The notes under the pieces: generated by a model
Database searches by the model: none
Seen by the model: only the letters and a program-made list of their open reading frames with translations
Told to the model about the DNA's origin: nothing
Translations under genes and position numbers: made by a program
Part shown: positions 1 through 12,395 of the stretch, piece by piece
How positions within the stretch are numbered: the stretch's first letter is position 1
Layout: each line of letters starts with the position of its first letter
DNA from: Madurella fahalii
Taxonomy: Eukaryota > Ascomycota > Sordariomycetes > Sordariales
Direction of reading: 5' to 3'
Assembly (NCBI GenBank): GCA_029876055.1
Contig: CM056875.1
Span: forward strand, 6,101,001-6,165,000
DNA length: 64,000 nucleotides

Positions 1-486
1 TTGCGATGAGAGAGCCATGTTGGGTCCGCCCTTGAGCGTCCGCGCATCTGTCATATCAATGGGGTGGCCTGCCTCCCTAGCGGGAAGGGGTTGGTCTGCG
101 AGAGACATGGCCTCGCGGGAGAATGTTCAGTGCGGCAAGATATGGGGCTGGGAGGGGAGGGAGAGTGCGGTTGCTCGACGTCAATGTCTCGGTTTCCTGG
201 ACTAGATGTTCGCAAATATTGCTGGGTGACGGCAGCTTTGTCAAGATATGCGGAGGGAGAAACCTGGCATGGGGAGGGTAGATCTCAAGAGAGATCCGGG
301 ATGAGAGGATATTTTAATGCAAGCTACTGCCCAAGGGGCGGGCGCATACCCCCGGCTACATCGCTGCGTAAAGTGGTACGGGACTGGAGTGTGCCAAGCG
401 AAGCCATAACGGTGGCAGGCCCCCCCGTCGACTTCAGTTGCTGTGAGCGGTGCATGTACCTCCGTACCCACCCATGGCTGCAGAAG

Positions 487-510
487 CAGGTCCGTTACGT
501 AGCGGACCTG
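487..510. repeat. 24-bp near-perfect palindrome
   Basis: CAGGTCCG (487-494) and CGGACCTG (503-510) are exact reverse complements. They enclose TTACGTAG, whose centre TACGTA is itself palindromic. Only the 495/502 pair fails (T opposite G), and that would be a G-U wobble in RNA. It could be a dimeric protein-binding site or a hairpin. No gene is next to it. Confidence 0.8.
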
Positions 511-3500
511 GGTTGACGGATGAATGGCCTGCGCTCGCATGACAAGCCTTTGCATGCCACCCATGCCCCTGCTGCCGATGATCCTTGCCTGCGCCTCCAC
601 AGCAAGGATCGCGGGGGAGAACTACGGGCTCGGGTGGGCCATTTCCCGTGGCTTCGAACCTGTCATCAACTCTCGTTATTATTTTCTTTTTTTTTTTCTT
701 TTTCCTTCTCGACTCTCGGTCGAGAGGGTCTAGAGAAAAGTAAGCGGTGCTTCATCCATCAGCAACCCGCCCTACACGTAGTTGAGATGGAGGGGACTCC
801 TCGTGGCCTGGCTGTCGTATGGGCTGCGCTCCAGTGCTGTCTGAGGGGTGAGCCCTGGTTGGCCGCTGTGGGCGTTTCAGGTAGAATCGGCTCTCAACTT
901 CAACGTGGACGACGAACGGCTGGTAGGCACTGACTGGCAACCCCGCCAAGACCGTCTCCAGCACACACTAAACCTCCACTCCACCATTTCAAAATCCCAA
1001 GAATCGGCATCTGGACGGAAAGCCACTCCTGCCCCTGGGGGCTGTTATTCCTTTTTCCTGCGACGTTTGGGAGTCACCAGACATGCTGAGTTTCAGCAGG
1101 CGGCTAGTAAGCAATCCGAGTAGGTGTTTTTTTGTTTTCTGCCTCGCAGCCACCGTCTGCCAACGGGCTGCTTAGCGCAGGTTTGCTCGTTTGCACACTG
1201 TTGGGGTTTTCGTCATTAACCCGAGCCAGGGCCACCCGTCGCGGGGGCAGCCCAAGACCATCCCCAACCGCGTTCTTGATTGGCAGCGAACTCCAAGAGG
1301 GGGGAGGTCTTTGGGTGAGGATGATTGGCACAACTACCCGGATCCAACTCTGAGCGGCGGCAACGACGAACCGTGGCTGATTGGAGAATTGCTTGCAGCA
1401 GTCACGCTGTAGAAGATCCCGAGCACAACGGGAGGCGAAACAGGCTCGCCCTGAGGAAGCGCGCCAAATCTGGACGATCCTGCCTGCCCTCTCTGTAATT
1501 GCATAGATTAGGAGGGCTCCCGGTTGGGTCGACTTTTCGTCATGCCCAGGTCCGTCCATCAGAACCCGACCGACCCGATTCAACAAGCCTGGGCCGGCCA
1601 TTCCTGATTGTCCCGACAGTTCAGTACAGTGCGTGCGGGTCGAAGCCTAAAAGACCATTGTGCCTTCAACCTTGGGCCAAGGCCAGTTTGAAAGAGGCAG
1701 CCGCTGGTCCATTATAGCCCAGGGCTAGCCGTTTGCCCGCGCGCCTACCTGAAGCTCTGTCGAGTCCAGTTCCCTCGCGGCATGAATTCGCAGATTGCAG
1801 GCGTACCCGGCGCGGGCTTCTGTGTTCCGCCCCGGCCGCGAATATGGAAAAGTAGCGACTCTTCAGTACCCATCTCCACCCCAAGCACAATTGCTTGCTG
1901 GCCGAGGTCGGCTCAAGCCCCCGGACCCATAAGGCAGTCTGCCTGCCGGCTGGTGTTTGTGGCTGCAAGGAATAATTTTTAGACCAGAGGTCATGACGGG
2001 TGATCTTCGTTTTCGGTTTCATTGACAGATGCTACCTTTCGCTGGTCTAACCTAACGACAAGACAGTCATCCAGGTTTCATGACTCTATTCTCGATCGGC
2101 ATCCATGTAACCTTTATCTTGGCATGGTGAACGTCGCAATTCCCCGACTGGCATTGCGAAGTCCATCTGTCCACACAATTTCCGCATGGCATTTAGCGTG
2201 CATGTGGGTGCTCCGTTAGGGCGTTGGAGGTTCCGGTTCGTGGCGCCGCCTCGTGCTTACCACGACTTGCAAAGCGAAAATCCAGCCACGATTGCCCAGC
2301 TTTTCCCCCAATCTTTTGTCAACACATTGATTGAGCTCGGCTCCTTCGCAACTGGATACATCGACAATACAAGTTGGCTAGCGACACAGAGGATGGTCGG
2401 CCAGGCGTCGGGCGGCAGGCCCGGCGACCTGTCTCCGTTTCGACCTGTTCCAGAAAACCGAGCCCGTTCGGGGCCAAGGCCGAACGTTGAAATTGGACTG
2501 AACGCCACACAATAAGAATGAAAGTGGCATGCGTAGGGGTTCATCACGAAACCCACGGGGAGCCCCTGTCACCTGTTTCGTTTCGTTCTTTCGTCCCGTC
2601 TCCTGCCCCTGGCGAACCTGCGACGCCTGTGGATATCGGCAGCGCTACACGTAGTTAGTTAGGGCAGCCATTCATTTACCGTCCCCGGGCAGAAGGTCGG
2701 CGCTTTTCGGCTCCCTTATGGTTTTGAAGGATCGAAACACTGTTGACGTCGGGGGTGCCGCAGATGAGACGGACAAGCTGCATCTGAGGCGCTGCGATAA
2801 GACCGAGGGCTGCCGTTGAGCGGGAGAGCTGCAACATTGCACCAGCGGCGGTGGAAACCTACCCAATCCAATACGAGCCTGCAGTCCCCATAGGTGATAC
2901 TGCTCGATTCGTATACACATTCTTGTTTGTTTTACACTGCTGCACGTACATGATGCATCTTGGATGAAAGCCACTCGTCTCTGCATCTTTTCTGTTCTTG
3001 TTGCGAGACATTGCGTCATGGGCGTCAGAGGGTTACAAGATGCACCGTTGGTCCAAGCTCCTCTTGAATGAAGGACCAATCAGACGATGCTGCCTTTTTC
3101 CCTTTCACAATCAAGGGTCTTCCCTAATACGACCTAGCGCCAGATCTAAAAATTGCCCTACGCAGTTAAGTATTCACCCCATTACACTGCTTGCCAGCTT
3201 CAATCACAGATGCAGCGATGTTCAGAAGATCATCCATCTACAGCACAGATCTCCCTAGTCATTACGGAGCTTGCCAACGCTAATCGGCGGCACACTTCCT
3301 TGGTGAAGCGAGAGTAGCGGAGCTATGGGGTTCAGCATGGCTCAGTGTGGCACAGAAATAGAGTTCGCTTTGTTGTGGAGTGCACCACCAGTTCGGGTCC
3401 TGTGGCATCCAACATCTGCGGCTGACATGGCTGAGAGAGGTCAGAGGGACGAATCGTTGCTCCGTCTGCACCGCAAGGCATGCCTCCCCTCATCTTCCTC

Positions 3501-5000
3501 ATCTTACTGGACATCCCCCGTGCCAGGCTGCGGCTGGCTTCTGGGCAGTGTCCAGATGGACAATCGGTGTTGCCATCGCTGACCGACTCCGGCTCCGCTC
3601 CGACTCCACGCTCACCGCAACAGCGAGCTGCGTCCCTGGTGCTTACCATACAGTATGCCGTCGGGGATCCGAGAGACGGTGCAAGATGGAAGATAATTCT
3701 GACAGCATCTTTCACATGCCGTTCGGGCTACCAGTTTGGGACCGTTTTCTCTTGTTTTCTCTTCCATCCTTTTCTTGCATCAGCCTCCGTCTCCATCCCC
3801 AGATCGGCCCCATCCCGCCGCACGCTCAGGCGCACCACAACGGCGCGGTGTCAATAAACCGCCATGATGCTTCCCCATTCCAGCCCGCTCTCCCTCGCAA
3901 ATTTGCTCGTGAAACACCAAGTTTCCCAATCAGTAGGCCCACGAGCCCGGTGTACCCTTGCGAACATCCCTCCAGTCATGATCTTAGACATCGGCCACCC
4001 TTTAACTTTCTGTTACGCAACGGAAGAATTAGAACCTCCACCAACCTAGCGGAAGATCGACATTTGCGCCTCATAGCTGCCGCGTACACCCGCGCCGCCG
4101 CCTATTTTTTCTTTTAGACTTCTTACTCTTGGTTATCGGACATTCACCGTTATCTTTGACCGCGCATGGTTTAAAAGGCTTACACAGCCTCCTCCATCTC
4201 TCTTTGCATTCGCATAACAAGCTTCCCTCGGTGCAGGATGGCCCCCCCACCCCCCCAAGCCTCGCGCGGGTCCGGGTGACTATGGGGCGAGGCAGCCAGC
4301 CAACGCCGACGCCGGACTCACTCGGATTCGGTGGAAAGCTAGGAGCTGAGCATCTACCTGTCTCTCGTGGAGCATGCTGACCGAAGGTAAAGAGTGACGA
4401 GCGCCAGCCACGTTACCTAGAGGATTGTCGGGCCCTCGGGGTTTTCTGCCATGGACTTGAATCCTCTACCCGGCCCAGGGTCGAGGTAACGCAAACTCTA
4501 TCTGCAGGAACGGCCAGGTGCATTTTTAAAAACGGTCTTCAAAGCGGTCCGGTCTCTTCCGTAAATCCTTTGTGCTAATTCCCCGGGAGGCCCGTTGGAC
4601 CGGCAGCTATTTTGCTGACCCAACAGACGTTTGAGCGGATCTTGTCGGCAATCCCCATGTATGCAAGGACCGAGCCCTTAAAAATCCGTCATTGACAACC
4701 AATCTACGCATGCACCTCGCTAGGAAAACTGACCTGGCAATCGTACTTCACCCTAAACAAGCTCATACTGCAGACCGTCCGGAAAAAGCGCAATGTAATA
4801 ATTACCTGTCTGCGACACGACGTATCCAGCAACCACGTAGCATCCAGCAGCAGCGGTTTGGGTCGGCAGCGTCGCAGCGAAGTGATAATAAGCCGTTGTG
4901 CCTGGCGAGCGCATATCCCCGTGGCATCTTGCCCCTGAAGCATACTTTACCTTTGAGAATTGAAACATCTTGATGGTGTCGTAATGTCGCTTTGTGGGGA

Positions 5001-5022
5001 AACGCAACGCTTTCGTTGCGTT
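5001..5022. repeat. perfect 9-bp inverted repeat with 4-nt loop
   Basis: AACGCAACG (5001-5009), CTTT loop (5010-5013), CGTTGCGTT (5014-5022). The arms are perfectly complementary. It lies in the non-coding region before the first supported gene. There is no U-tract directly after it on either strand, so it does not look like a terminator. Confidence 0.8.
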
Positions 5023-6156
5023 GTAGCAGACGTATGTTTCAAGACGGCCGCTCATGACTTCAGCAGTCTTTAGCCTACTGGTAGGTGCTTTGTGGTATGG
5101 GTGCGTCTAAAGTATTCTGCTCGGCTGAAGGTTGTTCGGATGTGCTACGTAGCCATACCGGTTGCTCGCAGGTCGTTGAGTGAGGTGGATCCCATTTGGT
5201 CTCAAATGTTGTGGCTCTTCAGACTAGCTGGCGTATAATCCCGGGAGAGAAGGGGCATATGGATCTCGGCCTTCTCATTCGCATACTGGATATCGGAATG
5301 ATATAACTACATAAGTTCTACTGTACGGGGTATGCAAGAGATTAAAGACAACCGGCTGGCAGAAGCAGCCTGAACCCATCGGGCATGCATGGAATCGGCT
5401 GAGGAACTATCGGCTTTCACTGTGGAAGCTGCCTCACGAATGTTTTGCCATGAGCTTTAGTTCTTGTCAAGACATCGACGTAGATGTTTGGCGAACTCAA
5501 CAGTACTTTCTGTGTCACCGATGGTCAACCCCGAACTGGATACTAGCCGTAAGTTATAGGCTTACCAGACGATATTAGGGCGCTTTTTTTTCCGACTATG
5601 GGACCTATCATGTAACCGTATAGAGTCCCCTTTCCGCAATACCCGACAGCATCCAACCTGCTTGGTTATTAGGTGCACCAAAGAAAGGAATAGGTGTTGC
5701 TCCCGTGATTGTTGTCATCACCCTTTGCTCTTGTTGATCTCGTTCGGGGGTGTTCGAGGCGGGTGAGGCTATACCTCAAAAGATGATTGTCACGGACAGA
5801 AAAGACGCTCTCCAAAACAAACAAGGGACAGACAGCAGACATGCCAATAAGCAACCTGTGGGTATAATACATCCAACATTCTCAACCCGTGGAGAAAAGA
5901 GGTTCCAATCTGCCCCCGAGTGATTGCAGAGCGTGCAAGAGTAACCATTACCCCAGCCACTCCCTTTTCCGTCCCTCGTCAATTCCCTCCTCGTACGCCA
6001 AACACATCAACCTAATCCGTTTCCCGGCAACCCCATAGCTATCTCGCTTTTACGCCCAAGCCCTCACATCACCCATGAAGGTAAGCTGCCGCCTCCCTTC
6101 CCTTCCACCAAAACACCCTACTTACCCCTCCCCTGGAGACGGAGAAGACACTCAAA

Positions 6157-8419
6157 TCACCGCCACAAATCCAACTTCTCCCTCTTCGACTCGCCCGCAC
6201 TGCTTCTCGGTCTAGGCCACTCATCCTCCCCGCCACCACCAGCCGACAGATCCCCCATGGACAACCCCCCACCACTACCAGAGCCAGCCAGATGCCCCCT
6301 CCTCCCCCTCCTCTGCCCCCCACTAACCTCGGTCGGCACGGCTAAGAACCCCCCGCCTGCCCCAGCCCCGCCCATCAGTACACTCCTCCTCGCTCCGGCC
6401 CCGCTGCTCCACCCCGCGGTATTCCCGCCCATGACATCCGCCCCAAGGCCGTAACTACTCAGCGGCCGGCCGCCCTCTCCCCGTCCCGAGCCAGGTCCGC
6501 CGCCGCCGCCGCCGCCCACGCCGCCGACCCTGACAAAGGACCACCCCAGCTGGTCGTCCTCACCTTTCGTGAAGACCTCCAGCTTGGCCGGAAGGTTCAA
6601 GAAGTTCCCCGCGCCCATGCCCGGGGGACCTGACAGTGAGGCAAAAGGGTTGTTGCTACTGAAGCGGGGGTTGGCGGTATGACTAATACTGTTATTATTG
6701 AGATTATGATTATGAACGGCGGGATTGAAGGGGGGGATTCCGCCTAGCGAGGAGAGCGAGCCGGCGGGCCGGTGGCCGGGGACGAAGGGGTTGCCTGACT
6801 GGAGAGGCGGAGGGAACATGTTGGGGGATAATCCTGGAGAGGGACCCTTGAGGAAGGGCGAGGCGGAGCCGCTGCTCGCTGGGCGGGCGACGCCGCCTTC
6901 TGCGTAGGCCGGCGCCGGCGGGGGCAGGCCGAGTAAGAGGTCCGGGAAGTTGGGGTCTCGGACGTAGACGGCGTGTAGGTTGGGCAGGCCGCCTGAAAGG
7001 AGTGAGCCGGCGAGATAGTTGTAGTAACTTGAGGTGACGCCCGAGTATTTGGGTGTCGATGGTGCTGCGGTGATTTCAAAATGAAGGGATTCGAGGCTGG
7101 TGGAAGATAGCGGTGGGGTATTGTGCGAGCCAGCAGCAGAAGACATGGAGGCTGTCACGCTATCGATGATGGATAGGTGCTTGAGCCCGGGGGTATAAGC
7201 TAGCACGTCCTGCAGGGTCCAAGGTCGCACCCCAGTTCCGTTCAAAGTCAGTACCCTCAGAGCCTGCCGGGCTTCTGGCAGAACCAGCCATGCCATGAGG
7301 CCCTCGGCGGTGACGTTGGGGATGTCAGTGAGAATGAACTCCTCAAGCGGCGGAAAAGGCGGCAATGAATCGTTCCATGCGAGAGTCTCGTCGCTGATGG
7401 ATGCCATTTTGTTGATTTTGAGCGCGCGCAGATTGCCCAGGCAGCCCAGGACTTGGCGTAGCATGGCCGGCTCCATGTCTACTCGACTCAGTTCGAGCAC
7501 CTCGAGCCTGGTCCACACCCTTCCCGTCGCTAGGGCCTGCAGGCTGTTCTCGGAGCCGGCCATGTATGTCATCTTGCGCAACTCGAGACAGCGGGCTTGC
7601 ACCTCGAGACGGAGCGTCATGAACGATGGGTCGTCGGTGAAGAGGCCTTCGGGCAGGTCAACATAGTGCAGGTTCGGCGTCACGGCTATCGTCCGTGCCA
7701 GGTCGGCCTGGCAGGATTCGCGCAACATGTAGGGCATCTTGAGGAACTGCACAAGACGGCCGCGGCGCACGGGGTCTTCGCGGAGGGTGCGACAGAGCAG
7801 CTTCAAGCGGGCTTGCGCCGGGTCCTCGGGCGCCCCATTGCGGTCGAAGAAAGATCGCCGCTTCCGCCGCTCAGCAAGTTCGGCTTCTAGGTCGCAGTAG
7901 TGGACACTGTCGATACGAATGCTGTGGTATCTGCCGGAACAGAAAGCTTGATGTTAGCTTCACGGCCATCCAGAACGCAGGGGTCCCGAGCAGGGCTTTG
8001 ACAGACAGTAGCTTGACGCCTTCTTCCTTCCATCTCCTGCACACGGCGACACAATGTGCGAGGTCGCGCAGATCACACAGCATACAGCCATCCTCGACAG
8101 CGCTCTGCTCGCACGTGCCGTAGCTCTCGTCGCGGGTTTGGGGACACACAAAGGCGAATATGCGTTGGAGAATCGGCGCCGGGAGATGGGCGAGCACGGT
8201 GGCAGAAGCATGGGTGGGCCGGGAGTGGAAGTGGTTGGAGGGCGGAGGTGAGCCGAAGGACCGGTAGCCGTGGGGCCGGGGGTCCCCAAGACCGTAACCC
8301 CCGCGGTAGGCCGTGGCCGAATGCTTGCCGTTGGTGCTCTCGCTGCCGAAGCCCGGCATCCAGCTCTGGCCGCCCTCGCTGGCGTTCTTCCGTTTATCTT
8401 TCTTCCTGAAGAACTTCAT
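6157..8419 (-). CDS. F-box and leucine-rich-repeat-like protein
   Basis: Probable substrate receptor of an SCF-type ubiquitin ligase; the substrate is unknown. Model: exons 8419-8007 and 7930-6157, 728 aa. The 76-nt intron has an unusual donor (GTCTGT), a clear CTAAC branch point and a CAG acceptor. Splicing restores the conserved run KLLYHSIRID and keeps frame. The ATG at 8419 is the first methionine in frame (MKFFRKKDKR, a basic N-terminus). The F-box lies at about residues 78-138 (LPAPILQRIF then CRRWKEEGVKLL), with a Cys-containing insert between its halves. Irregular leucine-rich segments follow at about 190-350. The last 250 residues are low complexity, rich in Pro, Ser, Asn and Gly, with a glycine run near residue 610. 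F-box plus LRR is what the family shows; an SCF role is inferred. It is unrelated in sequence to the second F-box gene at 32-35 kb. Confidence 0.8.
7931..8006 (-). other. intron of the F-box/LRR gene with GTCTGT donor
   Basis: Donor GTCTGT at 8006, branch sequence GCTAACATC about 25 nt before the acceptor, and acceptor CAG at 7933-7931. A shorter alternative using a downstream GTGAAG donor would give a 33-nt intron, below the usual fungal minimum, and would not give the conserved protein sequence across the junction. Confidence 0.7.
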
Positions 8420-9724
8420 TGTATCCCTCACTGTCGTGGTAATTCCCTAGTTGACGAAGAAAGGGGGAAGAAGTTGAATTGATCAAAGAGGTTCGATAGC
8501 GGAAGAGGGGTGCAACGGGATTAAGCTTCGGGCGCTGCCTGATGCAAGGCTCTGGCTAGGGATTCCTCGTTTGGATCTTGTGTATTACTGGCCCGTTGTG
8601 CGTGGTGGGTGCCACCCCTGCAACGGAGAAAGCTGTGGCGTTACACGAGAAGGTTGGGCTGCGTCGCGTCGTAACGGTTGCTGCGAGTATCTGCAGATGC
8701 AATGGCCATACGTGCATGGCGAGAACCTGCCGGAGCAAATGGGAGTTGCGGAAAGCTGGGCGACGAGAATTAACGTATGTTCATAGGGTTAGGCCGACTG
8801 TCATTGCCCTACTCACGACAGGGTAAGTGGCCCCCTGTGAAAGAGCTCACACGATCGCCGAAAACGAAGAACATTAGACTCGAGACATACCGTCGAGTCG
8901 GACCATGTTTAAAACAACAGAGATGGCGGCGTCAATGGGCAGGTGATTAGGGCACCTTGCAACCTCGGTTTCGGCAGCGCAGATCCAGCCCCAATGGAGA
9001 TGGGTTTGACGAGGAACTGTCGCCGTTGTACGGTGCCTGTTGCAGCGCTGTGGGGTTAGGGATTGCGGGGCATTGGCGCTCGTGGCGTCCTTAATTACAG
9101 GCGGATAAAGAAACATGGGGATGTGCTGCTCTTCTGAGCAATGCCACATCTAGTCGCTCATGAGAGCAGGCGCTCAAAGACATAGCAAGTTACCATTCGA
9201 GAACTCGAACCTGAGGTACAGATGATGAAAATCAAAGCGGCGTTGAGTATAAGCTAAGCTAAATTTTTGGAGCAAATATGCAAGGTTGGAGGAATTAATC
9301 CACCAAATCCACAATATCCTGGCGCTGCCGGCCCCTTTCTAACGTGCCGCTCCGACGTCGATAGAGGCACCAGCGCCAACTCCCCAGAACCACCGATTTA
9401 CAATCTAATGTTTGGCTATGCAGAGCTCCTGGACGGGCAGTTTCAAACGTGGCGGTTGAACACATATGAACACTTAGCTCGTCACCAGCGACTACCCCTT
9501 TCCTGGATGCCTCTTCCCCACTTCTGTACCGCCTCCGCGTTCAGATAAATGCCCAGCCACATGCGCCTATGCTCTCATTTTTGTGACTCCATCTTTATGT
9601 CCGAAGGAGCTGCTATATACTGGTGTTTTGGGATGTGAGCCGTCGAATATGCGGCTGTCGTTGGTGCCGAGGAATCTATATCAACATCGATAGTGATCCC
9701 ACCCGCTGAGATCGGCGTCAACAA
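8420..9724. other. intergenic: F-box promoter and glycogen synthase 3' flank
   Basis: Upstream region of the F-box gene and downstream region of glycogen synthase. No supported gene. It contains an inverted repeat GACTCGA/TCGAGTC (8877-8899) and a single GGGGTTAGGG near 9052-9061. The ORFs here are short and without recognisable content. Confidence 0.6.
8877..8899. repeat. inverted repeat, 7-bp arms and 9-nt spacer
   Basis: GACTCGA (8877-8883) and TCGAGTC (8893-8899) are reverse complements. The right half includes the 9-mer CCGTCGAGT, which also forms the right arm of the palindrome at 12979-12998, so the two lie on either side of the glycogen synthase gene. Confidence 0.6.
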
Positions 9725-12087
9725 TCAGCTTCCGTTCAGCTGAACGCCGTCCAGAGGGCTTCCGGGCCCGGTTCGCTTCGTCCTCAGGGTGAGCGGGAAA
9801 GGATACTCATCAGGGTCTTCTTCCTCCCTACGTAAAAATATTGGTTAGCTGAGCTCCCGACGTCAGAAGCGATTAGCACTCACGGGAGCTTCCAAGCGAC
9901 GTAATCTTCAGTGCTGAGCCCTTCGCGCCCTTCCTGAAGGCTTGCAAAATCGCCAGGAGTCATCATGCCGGTCCGATCTCTAGGAGAGCCAGGCACCGAG
10001 AACGGTCGCGAGATCTTCTGCTCCACGCCCGGGATGAAGTCCTCCTCGTCCTCGCCACTGAATGATGTCGGATACGCCCGTCTCAGGGCGAGCTGACGGG
10101 CCTTCACATACTCCATTCCCATGCGCTTCCAGTCGAGCAGGTCACTCAGGCGTTCTGTCCGGTTCCGTTGGTTAATTCGTTGCCGGCGGCTTTTCTGCGT
10201 GAACTCGAACATGTGTGACGTGAGCTGGTTGACCGAATCGTCCACGCCCTTGGTGCGGCGGTCCACGATGTAGATACCGTAGTCGCTCGAGTTCTCGATC
10301 AACTCCTCCATGTAACAGCCGAAGCCTGAGAGGTTTGTCGTGATGCTTGGCACGCCCATCACAGTGCATTCGGCGGGTGTGTAGCCCCACGGCTCGTAGT
10401 ACGACGCGAAGACGCCCAGGTGGGTACCTCGCACGAAATCGTCATAGTCTAACGGCAGCACCGGATTCGCTGAATTCAGAAACTCGGGGTGGAACACAAT
10501 CTTGACGCGGTCGCTGGGATGATTGAAGAGCTGCACTCGTCGGATCTGGTTCAGGATTGGATCGTCATGATCGTTAATCATGTTGTGCGTAACGATTGGC
10601 GGCAGCCCGTGCCTCTTCATGGCGAACAGGCGGCGGCGGAGGAGGACGCGATCTTGGCTCGTGATCAGCTCCTTCTCCTCCGGCATCGGGTCCCCGTCGT
10701 GCCACTTAAGTGACCGCTCAAAGATACGCCGGCCGATATTTCGCTCAATGGTATCAACCGTGTCCCGAAGCGACTTGATCACCGCTTGTCCCTTCAAAGC
10801 CTCGACCGTTAGCGACGATGTCTGAGCGGGCATGATGATGAAGGCAACGACGGTCGTCTTGCTGCCAGATGTCTTGAGCCGGTGGTTCAGACGAGCGAGC
10901 GACTCGATGAACATATCTACGCCTTTATTCCTGAACTCGTAGCGTCCGGCTGTGAAGAAGTAGAGCGTGTTCTCCGGGTCAAAGTCATAATGGCCGTAGA
11001 AATGGCCACGCACAAAGTCGTGGATCTTCTCCTTGGACTGCTGGTGCAGGTTCTGGAACTCGTGTACGGCCGAGAACTTGGTGACGTTGAGGCCGTTAGG
11101 CAGTACACCATCAGGCTTCCGCTTGAGCAGGTGCTCACTCTCATATGCCGTGATATGGGAGACGGTAGTAAAAACGTCGCAGGAGTGCGCGGCGGCTCGC
11201 TCAATGCAGTACCGGTGGTAGATTCCGCGCTTGCCCGCTTCGGCATCCACGTCAAAGAACTGGAGGTTATTATAGAAGTCAACCGAGCCGGCGCACAGGT
11301 ATCGGCCCAGCAGCGTCGCGTGGGTCGTGAAGATGGTCGTCACGTCGATCTGCCGCTTCCTGCACAGCGGCAGCGCAACACCTGCGAGCCACTCATGGAA
11401 GTGCGCGATGACGGCTTTTTTCCTCTCGTGGCATACGAACTGCAACACTGTCAGTCGGCCTGTCGCCCGAAGTTTTGCGCCATTCACTGACCTCCCCAAG
11501 GAACCAGGCAACTAGGTACCCAAAGACTACAGCCTCGTTTGTCTCCTCGTCGTTGTCAGGAGATGGGATCGAGGACAGGTTCCAGAGGTCCGCTTTCCAC
11601 TCGTTCATATAATGATATGCCGTCTTTGTGTCGAAGAGAAGGACTCTGGGTGCACCCTCAATAAGCCATCGTCCATACAGTATTCCGATGCCGCGGTCTT
11701 TCATGGATTGAATGGTTGCAGCAAGCTCTGGATTGGTGGGCTCCATGGCCTCGACCTCGACAGCCGCCTGGAATGCCGTTAGTGCGGGCTAATCTCAAGA
11801 GAGCGAAGGATTGTAGGCGGTTGGGGCGGTGGACATACAGACTGGTGGTTGAGCGGCCCGATGAGGGTGTAACGCTCGCCATATTCTGCCGTGGTCACTG
11901 GAGCCTTGGACTTGATCACGGAGTAGATGCCGCCGACTACGCGCAGAGCATTAGTTTTGCTGCCACCTCAATTGCATACAAACTACCCAGTCGCGGACTT
12001 ACCTCGGTGCGCGACTTCTGTCGCAATTTCGAAAAGGAGGTGGTTCTTAACCTCGCGAGGTTGTGACTCAGCTTCTTCGTTCGCCAT
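9725..12087 (-). CDS. gsn: glycogen synthase
   Basis: Transfers glucose from UDP-glucose to the non-reducing end of glycogen in the cytosol (GT3 family). Five exons: 12087-12003, 11936-11839, 11767-11492, 11439-9884 and 9827-9725, giving 705 aa, the normal length for fungal enzymes. The introns carry GTAAGT, GTATGT, GTCAGT and GTGAGT donors with CTAAT/CTAAC branch points. Seen in the protein: the UDP-glucose-binding start HRVGGIYSVIKSKAP, the catalytic E-x7-E segment EPWGYTPAECTVMGVP, and the arginine-rich allosteric cluster RRQRINQRNR that senses glucose-6-phosphate in this family. The Ser/Thr-Pro-rich tail (VPGSPRDRTGMMTP) has the look of the inhibitory phosphorylation region. The small last exon encodes the acidic PEEEDPDEYPFP end. 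The promoter has a TATA box and a CRE-like site. Identification is secure; phosphorylation control is inferred from the family. Confidence 0.97.
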
Positions 12088-12355
12088 TGCGGAATGTTTT
12101 GGATGTAAATTGACAGGTTCTTCCGTAGATTAGCAGGGAACGTGATGCCGCAACCGCGATACCAGTTGATTATGGTCCGATCCCGGACTTCGGGAAAGGG
12201 TTAGTCGGCCGGCTGATTGTTGAGGGAGGGAGGGGGGAGCGTGCTTGAGGACGCTTCCACTCGGGAAGGGAGAGTGAAGGAAATTACGTTAGGAATGCTG
12301 GTGAGCAATGGACGGCGCGACTCCGGACCAGACCGAGACAGGGTACAGAGAGGTC

Positions 12356-12364
12356 TTATAAATA
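12356..12364 (-). promoter_or_regulatory. TATA box of glycogen synthase
   Basis: TTATAAATA on the plus strand reads TATTTATAA toward the gene, about 270 nt upstream of the ATG at 12087. That distance allows a leader of about 200 nt or more. It is the only good TATA match in the upstream region and lies just downstream of the CRE-like site. Confidence 0.5.
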
Positions 12365-12387
12365 ACGGCCGGGTGCAGCAAAAGACG

Positions 12388-12395
12388 TGACGTCG
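12388..12395. promoter_or_regulatory. CRE-like site upstream of glycogen synthase
   Basis: TGACGTCG differs at one base from the palindromic cAMP-response element TGACGTCA. It lies 24 nt upstream of the TATA box in the gene's orientation. CRE-binding bZIP proteins control stress and carbon-storage genes in fungi; a role here is inferred from position only. Confidence 0.4.

Larger units (their letters stand above)
1..6156. other. gene-poor stretch, no supported gene
   Basis: No reading frame here shows a recognisable domain, a consistent codon bias or a plausible intron chain. Features seen are a 24-bp near-palindrome at 487-510, a T-rich patch near 676-710, a pyrimidine-rich patch around 3720-3800, a TATA-like TTTAAAAG near 4171 followed by CT-rich sequence but no convincing gene, and a perfect 9-bp hairpin at 5001-5022. 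A minus-strand frame at 4753-5055 has an unusual composition but no second support. Confidence 0.5.

Noticed and set aside
647..690. GGCTTCGAACC followed by a T-run, resembling a tRNA end and Pol III terminator
   Set aside because: No A box upstream and no cloverleaf can be drawn by eye.
3380..4117. 245-codon plus-strand frame
   Set aside because: No domain, biased toward Pro/Arg/His as expected for a random frame in CT-rich DNA.
4450..4465. GGACTTGAATCC, resembling the tRNA B box in reverse
   Set aside because: The flanking bases do not pair as a T-stem, and no A box or acceptor stem is present at the right distance.
4753..5055. 100-codon minus-strand frame with Tyr/Ala-rich sequence
   Set aside because: It reads somewhat like a small protein and has possible splice sites, but there is no signal peptide, no family resemblance, and it includes the hairpin at 5001-5022. 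Not enough to call.
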